Origin: an uncultured Candidatus Binatia bacterium
GTDB taxonomy: Bacteria > Desulfobacterota > Binatia > Bin18
Direction of reading: 5' to 3'
Length of the DNA: 64,000 nt
Assembly: GCA_958296235.1 (NCBI GenBank)
Contig: OY282457.1
Span: forward strand, 3,219,338-3,283,337
The translations under genes and the position numbers were made by a program. Positions within the stretch are counted from its first letter, which is position 1. The number at the start of each line of letters is the position of its first letter. Of the stretch, positions 16,335-26,103 are shown in pieces. The notes below the pieces were generated by a model. It was not told the origin of the DNA. It made no database searches and saw only the letters and a program-made list of their open reading frames with translations.

Positions 16335-17534
16335 TTAATCTACTACAGCCGGCTCTTTTTCAACAGCTCGCCCGGCCTGGAGGCGTGTGTCAGAGTCATG
16401 GGTGAAGTAATAGCAGGCGGCTGTACACACGACACTCAGCAGGCCCGCACTATAGAACATACTGCTCAAATCATAATAATCGACCACGATACCGAAAACA
16501 GGCGGAGCGATGGTCATGCCAAAGCTATGGACCGTCAAGAGCGCGCTCATCACCGTTCCCATACTCGAGCCCGGGGTGTGCTCCATAGCCAGCGCCATAT
16601 GGGCAGGATAGGCCAGCCCAAACCCCGCGCCGACCAAGGCATTCAGGCCGAGTAAATGCCAGAACGTTGAGGCCAGGGGAAAACCGGCCAGGGAAACGGC
16701 GCTGATCAGGCCACCAATACTGATCAGGACCGCTTTATTCATGCGATCGGACAGACGTCCGCACGGTGCCTGAAGGACGGTGCTGATCAAGACATTCAGA
16801 GAAATCAGCGCTCCCACCTGCGAGGTGGTCAGCGGCAGCAGGGAGGCCGACAGCAGGGGCACAAAGACCCAAATAAGGGTGCTGGACAAGGCATACACCA
16901 CCCGAAAGAGGGAGACACCCAGGATGGGGCGCGAGGATAAAATCGTACGCCAGGAGGCCTCCTCTTTTTTTTCTGCCACATGCTGTTTCTGGACTTCGGG
17001 TAAGAAGAAGAGCAGCAGGAGTAAAGACAACAGGCTCAGGACCCCCAAGAGCATAAAGCTGGCCTGCATATTGAACAGGTCTTTAATCACTCCGCCCAAG
17101 ATCGGTCCCCCGGCCACACCGCCCAAAAAGGCCGTGTTGACATAGCCGGCATACGCCCCCTCCTTGCCTTTGGGGGTCAGGTCGCCCACATACGCCATCG
17201 AAACCGGCTGAACCATGGCGGTGGCTATCCCTTGGAGAGCCATAATCACGATAAGCGTCAACAGGCTGTTGGCGAGCAGGTAGGCAACCGAGCTGAGGGC
17301 ATAGCAGAACAGCCCCCAGAGTAAAAACGCCTTGCGGCCATGTCGGTCCGAGGCCCGACCGATGAGGGGCAGCAGAAAAGTCCGAGACGCCGAGTGCGCC
17401 CCGAACAGGAGGCCGACGGCCACGCCGCTCGCTCCGAACTCCTGGGCATAGATGGGGATAAAGGGAATCACCACCCCGTTACCGAGCATAGTGGCAAACA
17501 GCGCCACCGACAGAACAAAAAGCGGCCCACTCAT
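16335..17534 (-). CDS. MFS transporter
   Basis: The 399-residue integral membrane protein has about 12 hydrophobic segments and the loop 2-3 signature of the major facilitator superfamily, GRASDRHGRKAFLLWG (residues about 59-74), with a second similar loop GRLSDRMNKAVLIS after the central loop. The charged central loop (VAEKKEEASWR, near residue 190) separates the two six-helix halves. Overall it resembles tetracycline/multidrug-type exporters. The substrate is not deducible. Confidence 0.85.
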   Translation of the reverse strand: MSGPLFVLSVALFATMLGNGVVIPFIPIYAQEFGASGVAVGLLFGAHSASRTFLLPLIGRASDRHGRKAFLLWGLFCYALSSVAYLLANSLLTLIVIMALQGIATAMVQPVSMAYVGDLTPKGKEGAYAGYVNTAFLGGVAGGPILGGVIKDLFNMQASFMLLGVLSLLSLLLLLFFLPEVQKQHVAEKKEEASWRTILSSRPILGVSLFRVVYALSSTLIWVFVPLLSASLLPLTTSQVGALISLNVLISTVLQAPCGRLSDRMNKAVLISIGGLISAVSLAGFPLASTFWHLLGLNALVGAGFGLAYPAHMALAMEHTPGSSMGTVMSALLTVHSFGMTIAPPVFGIVVDYYDLSSMFYSAGLLSVVCTAACYYFTHDSDTRLQAGRAVEKEPAVVD

Positions 17535-17645
17535 ACTGCCATCCGAGCCATCCGCCGCTTGTGGGAAAAGGTCGATCGCTTACCAGGCGGCTCAAGGCTC
17601 CCGACCGGGGAATAAAATTGCTGATGAGGGCGGAACAAGTGTTGC

Positions 17646-19112
17646 TTACTCTGCCCGCACCGAGGGCCACTGCGCCGCCCAGGGCTTGGCCTGCTCAAGC
17701 TGTGAGGCCAGGCGAAACAGCATGTCCTCGCGGCCATAGGCGGCCACGAGCTGAATGCCGATGGGCAGCCCCGCGCTGTTCCAATGCAGCGGCAGCGAGA
17801 TGGCGGGCTGGCCGGTGACATTAAATGGCACGGTAAACGGCATGAGGGTGGCCGAACGCCGCGCCCCCCCCAGGGGATTCTCCGCTGTGGAGACAAACTC
17901 GCCCAACCGGGGCGGGGGCTCGGCAATGGTTGGAGTGACGAGGATGTCAAAGCCGGCTGAGCCGTCTTCGGGCTGCCACCAGCGGGCGATCCGGCGCGTG
18001 TCGGCCTGGAGCCACTCCACGGCTTCGATATAGCGCGTCGCGGTGCGAGCCCGACCAATTTCCACCATGGCCCAGGTATGAATCTCAACATCATCCTGGG
18101 TGACGGCTTTCCCTGTCTGTTTGCCTAAGGTGTCGATATGAGAGGCGATGGCGCTCGTCAGAATCGCCCATACCTGCCGCCGACGTTCTTGCTCATCGTT
18201 CAGTGCGCTGGGACAGGACTCCTCAACCGTATGGCCGAGCGAACTCAGCAGCTGAGCCGTGGCGTGAACGGCGGCGACGCAGTCCGGGTGCAGCGGGGTT
18301 GCCTGCCCAGGGAAATCCGCCAAGACGCCAATCCGCAATACTCCCGGATCGGTGCCGACCTCTTCAAGAAAGGGGCGTGTCGGCGGGGTCGCAAAATACG
18401 GATCGCCCGGCATGGGGCCGGCAATCGCATCCAGAATCGCGGCCGTGTCGCGGACACTCCGCGTCACCACGTGCTCGTTGACCAGACCCTGCCAGACCTC
18501 GCCATATTCCGGCCCGAGGGAGACGCGCGAACGGGTGGATTTGAGTCCGACCAGACCGCACTCGCTGGCCGGTACGCGAGTCGAACCGCCCCCGTCATTG
18601 GCATGGGCCGCCGGGACCATACCCGAGGCCACGGCCGCACCGGCCCCACCACTGGAACCGCCTGTGGAATGCTCCGTATTCCAGGGATTCCGACTCGGGC
18701 CGTAGGCGTCCGGTTCGGTCGTCGGCATGGTCGCAAACTCAGGCGTATTGGTCTTGCCCAGGAAGATGAAGCCGGCGGCTCTGAGTTTGGCGGCCATATA
18801 GGTGTCTTCTTTTGCCGTCCAGCCCAGCTCTTTCAGAAAGCGGCTGCCCTGATGATAAGGGTCGCCGGCGGAATGACAGCCAAAGTCCTTGAGGAGAAAC
18901 GGGACGCCGCTGAACGGCCCGTCGGGCAGCTGCGGCGATGTCGCCTGATCGCGCGCTTTCTCAAAAAGAGGCGTGATTACGGCGTTGAGCCGTGGGTTGA
19001 CGCGCTCAATGCGGGCAATGGCGGCGTCTACCAGTTCGAGCGGCGTTGCGTCCCCGGTGCGTACCAGGGCGGCCTGGGCCAGGGCGTCGAGGTGGGCGAG
19101 TTGGTCAGCCAT
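17646..19112 (-). CDS. Amidase signature family enzyme
   Basis: This 488-residue enzyme belongs to the amidase signature family (Ser-cisSer-Lys triad). The Lys is in FLLKDF near residue 80, and the Gly/Ser-rich core is GGSSGGAGAAVASG with GGGSTRVPAS, which supplies the cis-Ser and the nucleophile. An open frame extends upstream to 19253, but the ATG at 19112 has a strong GGAGGG ribosome-binding site and gives the normal N-terminus. It is divergent from the RidA gene. The substrate may be an amide, ester or carbamate. Confidence 0.9.
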   Translation of the reverse strand: MADQLAHLDALAQAALVRTGDATPLELVDAAIARIERVNPRLNAVITPLFEKARDQATSPQLPDGPFSGVPFLLKDFGCHSAGDPYHQGSRFLKELGWTAKEDTYMAAKLRAAGFIFLGKTNTPEFATMPTTEPDAYGPSRNPWNTEHSTGGSSGGAGAAVASGMVPAAHANDGGGSTRVPASECGLVGLKSTRSRVSLGPEYGEVWQGLVNEHVVTRSVRDTAAILDAIAGPMPGDPYFATPPTRPFLEEVGTDPGVLRIGVLADFPGQATPLHPDCVAAVHATAQLLSSLGHTVEESCPSALNDEQERRRQVWAILTSAIASHIDTLGKQTGKAVTQDDVEIHTWAMVEIGRARTATRYIEAVEWLQADTRRIARWWQPEDGSAGFDILVTPTIAEPPPRLGEFVSTAENPLGGARRSATLMPFTVPFNVTGQPAISLPLHWNSAGLPIGIQLVAAYGREDMLFRLASQLEQAKPWAAQWPSVRAE

Positions 19113-19245
19113 AATACATCCCTCCTGATATGTTCTCGTAACAAAGGCAACGCCAAATGAGAAGGGAGACGCCCGCCAATTCGGCTTTCCCCTATCTTTC
19201 CGTCTCCTTGCCTGGTATGCGAAGGCGCAGGGAGGGAACGGCGCT

Positions 19246-19641
19246 ATGTCCACACGTACGGATATTACCCCACCAGCAATGCGGAATATCAGAGAACGCT
19301 TCCGCTACTCTCCGGGCGTGAGAGCCGGGAATTTCTTGTATATCGCCGGGCAAGTCGGCCGGGATGAGAATTTGCAGGTTGTGGCGGATAAGGAAGCGCA
19401 GTTTGTGCAGGCGTTTGAAAACGTCAACAAAGTGCTGACTGAAGCCGGCGCGACATTTGACGATGTCGTGGAAATGGTCACCTACCATACCGCCCTGCGT
19501 GACCTGGAACTCTTTATTGCCGTCAAAGATCGCTACATTACGAATCTTGACCGACTCCCGACCTGGACGGGGATCGGAACTCCCGCCCTGGCGATGCCTG
19601 GGCTGTGTGTCGAGATTAAATGTACCGCCTATCTGGAATAG
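19246..19641 (+). CDS. RidA/YjgF family protein
   Basis: The 131-residue protein has the RidA/YjgF/UK114 layout: RYSPGVRAGNFLYIAGQVG near the N-terminus, KVLTEAGATFDDVVEMVTYH in the middle and ALAMPGLCVEIKCTAYLE at the end, with the Glu in VEI. Family members act as enamine/imine deaminases that remove reactive intermediates, or as variants with other substrates. It is divergent from the amidase and 27 nt upstream of an MFS gene, which fits nitrogen-compound metabolism. The usual RidA Arg is not visible at the expected site, so it may be an Rid subgroup rather than classical RidA. Confidence 0.85.
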   Translation: MSTRTDITPPAMRNIRERFRYSPGVRAGNFLYIAGQVGRDENLQVVADKEAQFVQAFENVNKVLTEAGATFDDVVEMVTYHTALRDLELFIAVKDRYITNLDRLPTWTGIGTPALAMPGLCVEIKCTAYLE

Positions 19642-19668
19642 GGTTATTCCTCGAAGAAAGCAGGGTGC

Positions 19669-20943
19669 ATGCCGCAAGCCGCACGAGTGGAACAAGATCA
19701 ATCCTCATACGGGTGGGTCATCGTCTTTGCCGGACTTATCATCAGCCTGTGCATGTATGGCGTGATCGAATCTTTCGCCATTATGTTCAAACCTATTGCT
19801 GCGCAGTTTGCCTGGGATCGTGGCACAGTGTCGGTCGCGTCGATGATAAGCTGGATCAGTTTTGGCCTCTCCAGCCTTATCTGTGGCCGCCTGAGTGATC
19901 GTTTTGGCTCCAAGTGGGTGATTATTGCTGGCGGTCTGTTCTTTGTGGCGGGTACGTTTTTGATGAGCCAGGTGCAATCCCTGTGGCAACTCTACGTGTA
20001 TTTTGGGGTGGTTTTGGCGATCGGTCGCTCGGCGACCGGGGTTCCGATGGTGGCCCTGGTGACCAAGTGGTTCGTCAAGCGCCAGGGGCTGGCGCTGGCT
20101 ATTGCTCAGTCACAGAATGTGGGCTCGGCCGTGTTTGCCCCGCTGGCTGTTTTCCTGCTCGCCCATAATGACTGGCGCTGGTCGTATATCTGGCTCGGGC
20201 TTATCACCCTGGTGGTCCTGCCTCTTTCTCTGCTCATGCGGGATAAGCAGGTCGCACCGGCTCAGAAGTCAGGCTCAGCACGCAAGCATGATCCAGTATA
20301 TGTCTCAGCCCCTGTCTCAGCCCCCGGCATGACACTGGGTGAAGCCATGCGGACGCGCGCCTTTTGGACGCTCAATTTTATGGTGCTGGGCTGCTGCATG
20401 TGTCACTCGTGCATTTTGTTGCACGGCTTCAACCATATGACTGACGTGGGTGTGCTGGAATCGGTTGCGGCCCGGGTCGTCATGCTGATGGCCGTGTTTG
20501 GCATGGTCGGGAAGATCATCAACGGTCTGTTAGCCGACCGGATTGGCGCGAAGTGGGCCATTGCGTTCTTTCTCGGTCTCCAGGCGGTGATGATTCCGTT
20601 TTTTATCGAAGCCCGCCAGCCACCCTCTTTCTACTCGTGGGCCATCCTGTTCGGGCTGGGTTTTGGGGGACCCATGCCGGTCTATGCCATGCTCTTTCGA
20701 GAATATTTCGGCACGCGGGCCATCGGGACCATCTTAGGCGCGTTCTTCATGGTTGCGTCCATTGGGATGGGATCGGGTGGTATGATAGGCGGCCTCCTGC
20801 ATACTCAGTTTGGAGATTATGTCGTGCCGTTTCTGACGAGTACGAGCACTGGTGTGCTCGCGGCCTTACTCGCCCTCACGTTGCCCGCTCCGAAACGGGT
20901 GATGCGCCTGCCAGTGCCGCAGGTCGCCCTCCAGACAAGCTAA
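19669..20943 (+). CDS. MFS transporter, monocarboxylate/oxalate-formate antiporter type
   Basis: This 424-residue protein has 12 predicted membrane segments and resembles the oxalate/formate or monocarboxylate porter group. The segment ESFAIMFKPIAAQFAWDRGT after helix 1 and GRLSDRFGSKWVII in loop 2-3 are typical. The GLGFGGPMPVYAMLFREYFG stretch in the second half is also a group hallmark. It lies 27 nt after the RidA gene and is probably co-expressed, perhaps importing the organic acid handled by neighbouring enzymes. Confidence 0.87.
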   Translation: MPQAARVEQDQSSYGWVIVFAGLIISLCMYGVIESFAIMFKPIAAQFAWDRGTVSVASMISWISFGLSSLICGRLSDRFGSKWVIIAGGLFFVAGTFLMSQVQSLWQLYVYFGVVLAIGRSATGVPMVALVTKWFVKRQGLALAIAQSQNVGSAVFAPLAVFLLAHNDWRWSYIWLGLITLVVLPLSLLMRDKQVAPAQKSGSARKHDPVYVSAPVSAPGMTLGEAMRTRAFWTLNFMVLGCCMCHSCILLHGFNHMTDVGVLESVAARVVMLMAVFGMVGKIINGLLADRIGAKWAIAFFLGLQAVMIPFFIEARQPPSFYSWAILFGLGFGGPMPVYAMLFREYFGTRAIGTILGAFFMVASIGMGSGGMIGGLLHTQFGDYVVPFLTSTSTGVLAALLALTLPAPKRVMRLPVPQVALQTS

Positions 20944-21068
20944 CAGAGCGCGCGTCCATGATGGAGCTTGACCTGTATCGTGGAAAAGCAGTAATGCAGA
21001 GGGACGAACAATGATTTCGGGAAATCTGCCTCGGTGTGCAGGGCAGATGTGTAAAGGAGGATGTGTGT

Positions 21069-22253
21069 ATGCAGTTCTTTAACTTTCATCTGATGCCATG
21101 GCCGCACGTTCCCGAAGACTTTGACGATACCTCGAAATATCCTTCGGCCTGGGTCACCTTCTCAAACGAACACTATGATCCGATAAAAGGCCGTGACCTT
21201 TACAATCGTTATCTTGATGAGCTGGAGTATGCAGAAACGCTTGGTTTTGACGGCGTATGTGTGAACGAGCACCATCAAAACACCTATGGCACCATGCCCT
21301 CACCCAATATCATTGGCGCGCTGTTGGCGCGGCGCACCAACCGGGTCAAAATTGCCATGGTCGGCAATGGGCTGCCGCTGCGGGACCATCCCATCCGGGT
21401 TGCCGAAGAAATCGCCATGCTGGATGTGGTCAGTGGCGGACGGATCATCTCCGGCTTTGTGCGTGGCATTGGCTGTGAGTATTATTCGATGGGCGTCAAT
21501 CCAACCCATTCGCTTGCGCGCTTCCGCGAGGCGCATGATTTGATTATTCGCGCCTGGACGGAGACGGGGCCATTTCATTTTGATGGGGAGCACTATCAAG
21601 TCCGCTACGTGAACGTCTGGCCCCGCCCGTATCAAAAACCACACCCGCAAATCTGGATTCCCGGCTTCGGGAGCAAGGAGACGATGGACTGGTGTGCCGA
21701 CCCGGCCCGCAAGTATCCGTATCTGGCCGTGTATATGTCTGACGATCTGGTCAAGATGTATTTTGATCAGTATCGCGCTGCGGCGGAAGAATCCGGCTAT
21801 ACCGCCTCGCCCTACCAGATGGGTCATTTACTACCCATTTATGTGGCGGAGACGGACGAACGCGCCCGAGAAGAAGCTGCGGAGCATGTGCTGTGGCTCT
21901 ATCACAGAGGGCTGCGTATCCCGCTCAATATGTTGTTCCCACCGGGCTATGTCACCCACCAATCCATGCGGCATATTCTCAGTATTGCGGACGAGCTGGA
22001 CTATGCGAATATGTCTTTTGACGATTTTAATGCACGTGGCTATTGTGTGGTGGGCAGTGTCGAGACGGTCAAGCAACGGCTGGTCGAATCAATCGGCAAG
22101 CTGGGCTATGGCATTTTACTGTCCCTGCTGCAAATCGGCGATATGCCCCACTACCGAACGATTAAAAATATGGAACTCTTTGCCACTGAAGTCATGCCCT
22201 ATTTGAAAAAAGAGTTTCAGGACATGCCGGAGAAGTGGGACCGGGCCGCGTAA
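21069..22253 (+). CDS. LLM class flavin-dependent oxidoreductase
   Basis: This 394-residue protein belongs to the bacterial luciferase-like superfamily. FDGVCVNEHHQNTYG (residues about 61-75) contains the EHH segment, RVAEEIAMLDVVSGGRIISG is the conserved phosphate-binding region, and WPRPYQKPHPQIWIPGFGS is also characteristic. These enzymes use FMNH2 or F420H2 for monooxygenation or hydride transfer. The ATG at 21069 has AAAGGAGG at 21053-21060. It stands alone on this strand before a convergent gene. Confidence 0.9.
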   Translation: MQFFNFHLMPWPHVPEDFDDTSKYPSAWVTFSNEHYDPIKGRDLYNRYLDELEYAETLGFDGVCVNEHHQNTYGTMPSPNIIGALLARRTNRVKIAMVGNGLPLRDHPIRVAEEIAMLDVVSGGRIISGFVRGIGCEYYSMGVNPTHSLARFREAHDLIIRAWTETGPFHFDGEHYQVRYVNVWPRPYQKPHPQIWIPGFGSKETMDWCADPARKYPYLAVYMSDDLVKMYFDQYRAAAEESGYTASPYQMGHLLPIYVAETDERAREEAAEHVLWLYHRGLRIPLNMLFPPGYVTHQSMRHILSIADELDYANMSFDDFNARGYCVVGSVETVKQRLVESIGKLGYGILLSLLQIGDMPHYRTIKNMELFATEVMPYLKKEFQDMPEKWDRAA

Positions 22254-22331
22254 GGCCGTCTGGCCGCCCGCGCCACATATGCGCCTGCTTTTACTGTGAC
22301 GGGCGCTGTTCTTTTCGGAATCCGACGGCCG

Positions 22332-22892
22332 CTATGACGAGAGGTTCAATCCGGGGCGGCGTTGCGATTTACGCCGCAGCCTGAGTCGGGTCCAGCCCAA
22401 GAGCCAGCCAATAAGCAGCACGCCGGCCCCGGCGAGAAAGCTCGATACCGAGGTGTCACGTCGGAGTTGATTCCGCTCCAGCGTCAGGGTCTGGATCCGG
22501 GTTGTGTGTTCCGCCTCATTGCGCTGGATTTCTTCCTGGGCGGCTTGAAGCAGGGTGTTTTCCTCTCGAAGACGAGCTAACTCCTGATTCTGTCTGGTGA
22601 CCTGGGCCTCGAGAAGCTGCACCTGATGCGCGCTTGGGATTTGCTCGGTCAAATACGCTTTCGCAACATAGCCCTGGCGTCCGTCAGGCAAGGCGACCAA
22701 GTAATAGTCCCCCTCGGCTTCACGGATCAATGCCACCGCATCACCGGTCTTGAGTACGGCAACGATTTTATTGGCCAGACTCGGTCCGGTTCGCAGCATG
22801 AGCTCTCGATAGCCACTCACGTATAAATCTTGTGCCGGACAGAAAGTGGGAAAGAAAAGAACGAGAACAGTAAGTATTGGCAGCTTCCTCAT
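22332..22892 (-). CDS. SH3-domain membrane-anchored protein (TIGR04211-like)
   Basis: The 186-residue protein has a signal peptide (about residues 1-20), a bacterial SH3 domain (about 25-85: ELMLRTGPSLANKIVAVLKT then GRQGYVAKAYL), a coiled coil (about 92-145) and a single C-terminal membrane helix (FLAGAGVLLIGWLLGW) with a basic tail. This matches the SH3-and-anchor family, which is probably periplasmic facing. A GTG 18 nt upstream is a possible alternative start. It is downstream of the inositol monophosphatase-like gene on the same strand. Confidence 0.82.
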   Translation of the reverse strand: MRKLPILTVLVLFFPTFCPAQDLYVSGYRELMLRTGPSLANKIVAVLKTGDAVALIREAEGDYYLVALPDGRQGYVAKAYLTEQIPSAHQVQLLEAQVTRQNQELARLREENTLLQAAQEEIQRNEAEHTTRIQTLTLERNQLRRDTSVSSFLAGAGVLLIGWLLGWTRLRLRRKSQRRPGLNLSS

Positions 22893-22990
22893 CACCACAT
22901 CACTTCCCACACCGAGGGTGCTCTATCGATAACCCGACTGTTCATTGAGTACAACCCCAAGCCTGTACCTCCCCTCAGAATAGAACGACT

Positions 22991-23782
22991 TCAAGACGGG
23001 CTGCCTGGGAGTTGCTTGAGAACGTCCAGCATCGCCCCATGCAGATGGCCATTTGAGGCCAGGGTTTGTTCGCCATGCAGATCGAACGGGTGGCCGGAGA
23101 AATCGCTGGTCCGCCCCCCTGCCTCCTCTACAATCAGTGAGCCTGCGGCAATATCCCACGGATGGAGGCGCCATTCCCAAAAGGCATCGGCTCGCCCACA
23201 CGCCACATAGCACAGGTCCAGCGCGGCTGACCCGCTCCGTCTGACTCCATGTGTGCGCAGCATAAAGGCTTCATAGTACCGCAGATAAAAAGCGCTATAG
23301 CTGCGGCGGTCGTAGGGGAATCCGGTCAACAGCAGCCCCTGATCCAGCTGGGAGGCTGTGGAGACACGAATGGGCTGGCCATTGAGCTGCGCACCTCCCC
23401 CGCGCCGGGCGCTAAAGGTCTCGTTTCGCACGGGATCATGTACAACGCCGACGATGGCTGTGGATTCATGGGTGAGTGCCAGAGAGACGGCAAAGTGCGG
23501 GTAGGTATGCGCGAAGTTTGTTGTGCCGTCCAAGGGGTCAATATACCAGCAATATGGGCTCTGAGGACCAGATTGAGCCGACTCTTCGGCGATAATGGTG
23601 TGCGTGGGGAAGTGGGTGCGGAGTTGCTCAGTAATCAGGCGATCGGCCGCTTTGTCCACATTCGTGACCAAATCGACCATATCGGTTTTCACACTGACCT
23701 GTTTTGTCGCAAACCGGTTTTCCTGGAGTAATTCTCCAGCCTGCCGCGCAATCGCCTGCGCAACCTCTTGGGCGGCTGTCAT
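22991..23782 (-). CDS. Inositol monophosphatase family protein (SuhB-like)
   Basis: This 263-residue enzyme has the IMPase motifs: IIAEESAQ (metal-binding Glu), DPLDGTTNFAHTYPHFAVSL and WDIAAGSLIVEEAGG near the C-terminus. Family members hydrolyse inositol or sugar phosphates with Mg2+, and SuhB also acts in rRNA transcription. An open frame reaches 23881, but it overlaps the divergent ispE start; the ATG at 23782 gives the usual N-terminus (MTAAQEVAQAIARQAGE). It diverges from ispE. Confidence 0.88.
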   Translation of the reverse strand: MTAAQEVAQAIARQAGELLQENRFATKQVSVKTDMVDLVTNVDKAADRLITEQLRTHFPTHTIIAEESAQSGPQSPYCWYIDPLDGTTNFAHTYPHFAVSLALTHESTAIVGVVHDPVRNETFSARRGGGAQLNGQPIRVSTASQLDQGLLLTGFPYDRRSYSAFYLRYYEAFMLRTHGVRRSGSAALDLCYVACGRADAFWEWRLHPWDIAAGSLIVEEAGGRTSDFSGHPFDLHGEQTLASNGHLHGAMLDVLKQLPGSPS

Positions 23783-23859
23783 GATGCCTTGCACATTGGT
23801 ATTGTGGCAAGCGGAGCACGAGTCTGCAAGGTATGAGAGGAAGCCACAAAGGAAAAACC

Positions 23860-24753
23860 ATGCGTGTTCTCGCTCCCGCAAAGGTCAATCTTTTTTTACG
23901 CATTATTGGCCAACGGCCCGATGGTTATCATTTGCTCGACTCCCTGATGGCACCCGTCAGCCTGTATGACGAGATTGAAATTGCAACAGACAGGACGGCG
24001 GGTACGGAGCCACACATCTGTGTGCAGTGTAACGATCCAACAATTCCTACCGACCAGTCCAATCTCGCCTATCGAGCGGCGGCCTTACTCTGTCAGGAAT
24101 CTGGTATCAATACGCATATCACTATTACTTTGCACAAGAATATTCCTGCTGGCGCAGGGCTAGGCGGCGGGAGCAGCGATGCTGCGGCCGTGCTCAAGGC
24201 GCTCAACCGATCATTCTCACTCGGACTCAACACTGACCATTTGTGTCGGCTGGCCGCCCAACTTGGTGCAGATGTTCCTTTTTTTGTCCCGTGTCAGATG
24301 GCTCGGGTGGGCGGGATTGGGGAAATTTTAACGCCACTTCCAGCGCTTCCGCAACGCTGGCTCGTCATTGTCGTGCCGGATTTCCCTGTTTCAACTCCGT
24401 GGGCGTATCAACGTTTTGACGCGCTTCAGCCGGACTCGCCAGAGCGGCAGCTCCATGCAATCGACCGGACTCCGCCACTTGACCCGAAGCAATGGCCGGA
24501 TGCCGCCCTTTTCGTTAATGACCTTGAACAGGCTGTCCTGCCGGAGTATCCCCTGATTGCGGACAGAAAAAAGCAACTCTGCGCCCTTGGTGCGGAAGTG
24601 GCCTTGATGTCTGGGAGTGGCTCCGCCGTCTTTGGCATCTTCACGACGCAGCAGGCCGCTGCGCACGCTGCGGCCGCTTTGGCTGGCTCGGAAAACGTCT
24701 TTGTTGTGACGCTGCTGGAGCAGGATGCCGCTCAGCTAACGGCTGAGCCATAA
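23860..24753 (+). CDS. ispE: 4-diphosphocytidyl-2-C-methyl-D-erythritol kinase
   Basis: This 297-residue GHMP kinase phosphorylates CDP-methylerythritol in the MEP pathway to isoprenoids. The N-terminus MRVLAPAKVNLFLRI and the ATP-binding loop PAGAGLGGGSSDAAAVL (near residues 92-108) are diagnostic. The start at 23860 follows an AAAGGA site and is better than the ATG at 23833. It is immediately upstream of tRNA-Gln and prs, the usual deltaproteobacterial order. Confidence 0.95.
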   Translation: MRVLAPAKVNLFLRIIGQRPDGYHLLDSLMAPVSLYDEIEIATDRTAGTEPHICVQCNDPTIPTDQSNLAYRAAALLCQESGINTHITITLHKNIPAGAGLGGGSSDAAAVLKALNRSFSLGLNTDHLCRLAAQLGADVPFFVPCQMARVGGIGEILTPLPALPQRWLVIVVPDFPVSTPWAYQRFDALQPDSPERQLHAIDRTPPLDPKQWPDAALFVNDLEQAVLPEYPLIADRKKQLCALGAEVALMSGSGSAVFGIFTTQQAAAHAAAALAGSENVFVVTLLEQDAAQLTAEP

Positions 24754-24969
24754 CCGCAGGAGCAGGTAGACTTCTCTCGCGAAAGATGCTAATGGCTATG
24801 GCCTCAAGTAAGCCCGGCAGATTCTATAATCTGTTGATTTCACTAAACAATCGGATCATTCGGAAGCTTGTCCAACACGGTCAGCAGCCAGAGTGTGGAA
24901 CATCGACATTCGAGAAGATAAAGAGAAGCTGAGCGGTCGAGCGCAATACGACTGTCACTGCCATCCTGT
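24754..24969. other. Spacer between ispE and tRNA-Gln
   Basis: No ORF with coding character is visible in these 216 nt. They should hold the promoter of the tRNA-Gln/prs transcript, but no clean -35/-10 pair could be assigned. Confidence 0.4.
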
Positions 24970-25043
24970 TGGGGAGTCGCCAAGTCCGGCAAGGCACCGG
25001 GTTTTGGTCCCGGCATTCGCAGGTTCGAATCCTGCCTCCCCAG
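24970..25043 (+). tRNA. tRNA-Gln (anticodon TTG)
   Basis: The 7-bp acceptor stem TGGGGAG/CTCCCCA (24970-24976 with 25036-25042) closes a standard cloverleaf. The anticodon arm is CCGGG-TTTTGGT-CCCGG, giving anticodon TTG, and the T arm is GCAGG-TTCGAAT-CCTGC. Discriminator G is at 25043; no CCA is encoded. Confidence 0.95.
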
Positions 25044-25071
25044 CTCCCTCTCTTCCGGGCAGGAGCAGCAA

Positions 25072-26079
25072 ATGGCACCGCTAACGACCCCTATCCATGT
25101 GAGACACCCTGCCGTGCTAAAAATATTTTCCGGGAATTCAAATCGTCCGCTTGCGCAAGAAATATGTGCCTATTTGGGAACCTCGCTCGGCGCGGCCGAT
25201 ATCCGCACGTTCAGCGATGGCGAGATTGCGGTTGAGATTACCGAGAATGTGCGGGGCGGGGATATTTTTGTTGTCCAGTCCATCTGCACGCCAGGAAACG
25301 ATAATCTGATGGAACTCCTGCTGATGATTGACGCCTTTAAGCGGGCGTCCGCGAATCGCATCACGGCAGTGATTCCGTACTATGGCTATGCCCGTCAGGA
25401 TCGGAAGGTTGCGCCGCGGGTTCCTATTAGTGCCAAACTGGTCGCTGATCTGTTGACCACGGCGGGAGCCTCACGGGTGCTCACGGCAGAGCTTCATGCT
25501 GGACAAATCCAGGGGTTTTTCAATATTCCTGTGGACAATCTTTTTTCCGCCCCGGTGCTGTTGCCGTATTTGCGTTCCCGCATTGGCAGCGAACCCGTGA
25601 GCGTCGTGTCGCCGGATGCCGGAGGGGTGGAGCGCGCCCGTGCATTTGCGAAGCGTATGGGAGCCTCACTGGCTATTATTGATAAGCGCCGCGCGCAGGA
25701 GGATGAAAGCGAGATTGTGGGCAAGGCGAATCGTGATGTGATTGAGATGAATGTGATCGGTGACGTCGACGGCCGTATCGCTATTCTCGTTGATGATATG
25801 GTGGACACAGCCGGAACGTTGACGACCGCGGCAAAAGGGCTTCAAGATGCGGGGGCCCAAGCAGTGATTGCCTGCTGCACCCATGCCGTGCTGTCTGGCC
25901 CGGCTATAGAGCGGGTGCGGGCTTCTACCCTTGAAGAGTTGGTTGTCACCAATTCCATCCCCATTACGCCAGAGGCGCAAGAGACCGGAAAGGTCCGAGT
26001 CCTCTCCCTCGCCACCCTGATCGGAGAGTCCATCCGCCGGATTCACAATGAAGAATCCATTAGCTCCTTGTTCGTATAA
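25072..26079 (+). CDS. prs: Ribose-phosphate pyrophosphokinase (PRPP synthetase)
   Basis: This 335-residue enzyme makes PRPP from ribose 5-phosphate and [18 protein letters not shown] opens the conserved region, and [20 protein letters not shown] is the catalytic flexible-loop segment. [20 protein letters not shown] residues near 225-240 form the PRPP-binding motif (here [15 protein letters not shown]). It is slightly longer than the usual 310-320 residues because of an N-terminal extension of about 13. AGGAG lies just before the ATG. PRPP would also feed the DPPR-synthase-like step of the arabinose-donor genes at 42309. Confidence 0.96.
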   Translation: MAPLTTPIHVRHPAVLKIFSGNSNRPLAQEICAYLGTSLGAADIRTFSDGEIAVEITENVRGGDIFVVQSICTPGNDNLMELLLMIDAFKRASANRITAVIPYYGYARQDRKVAPRVPISAKLVADLLTTAGASRVLTAELHAGQIQGFFNIPVDNLFSAPVLLPYLRSRIGSEPVSVVSPDAGGVERARAFAKRMGASLAIIDKRRAQEDESEIVGKANRDVIEMNVIGDVDGRIAILVDDMVDTAGTLTTAAKGLQDAGAQAVIACCTHAVLSGPAIERVRASTLEELVVTNSIPITPEAQETGKVRVLSLATLIGESIRRIHNEESISSLFV

Positions 26080-26103
26080 GCCGTTGGATAGAGAAGGGAA
26101 AGC

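Noticed and set aside
18138..19160. A 340-codon plus-strand ORF opposite the amidase
   Set aside because: The amidase frame has clear catalytic motifs; the opposite frame has an Arg/Gly-rich composition typical of antisense shadows.
24970..25043. tRNA-Gln as the attachment site of an integrated element
   Set aside because: No duplicated tRNA 3' end was found in the window and the genes downstream are ordinary housekeeping genes.
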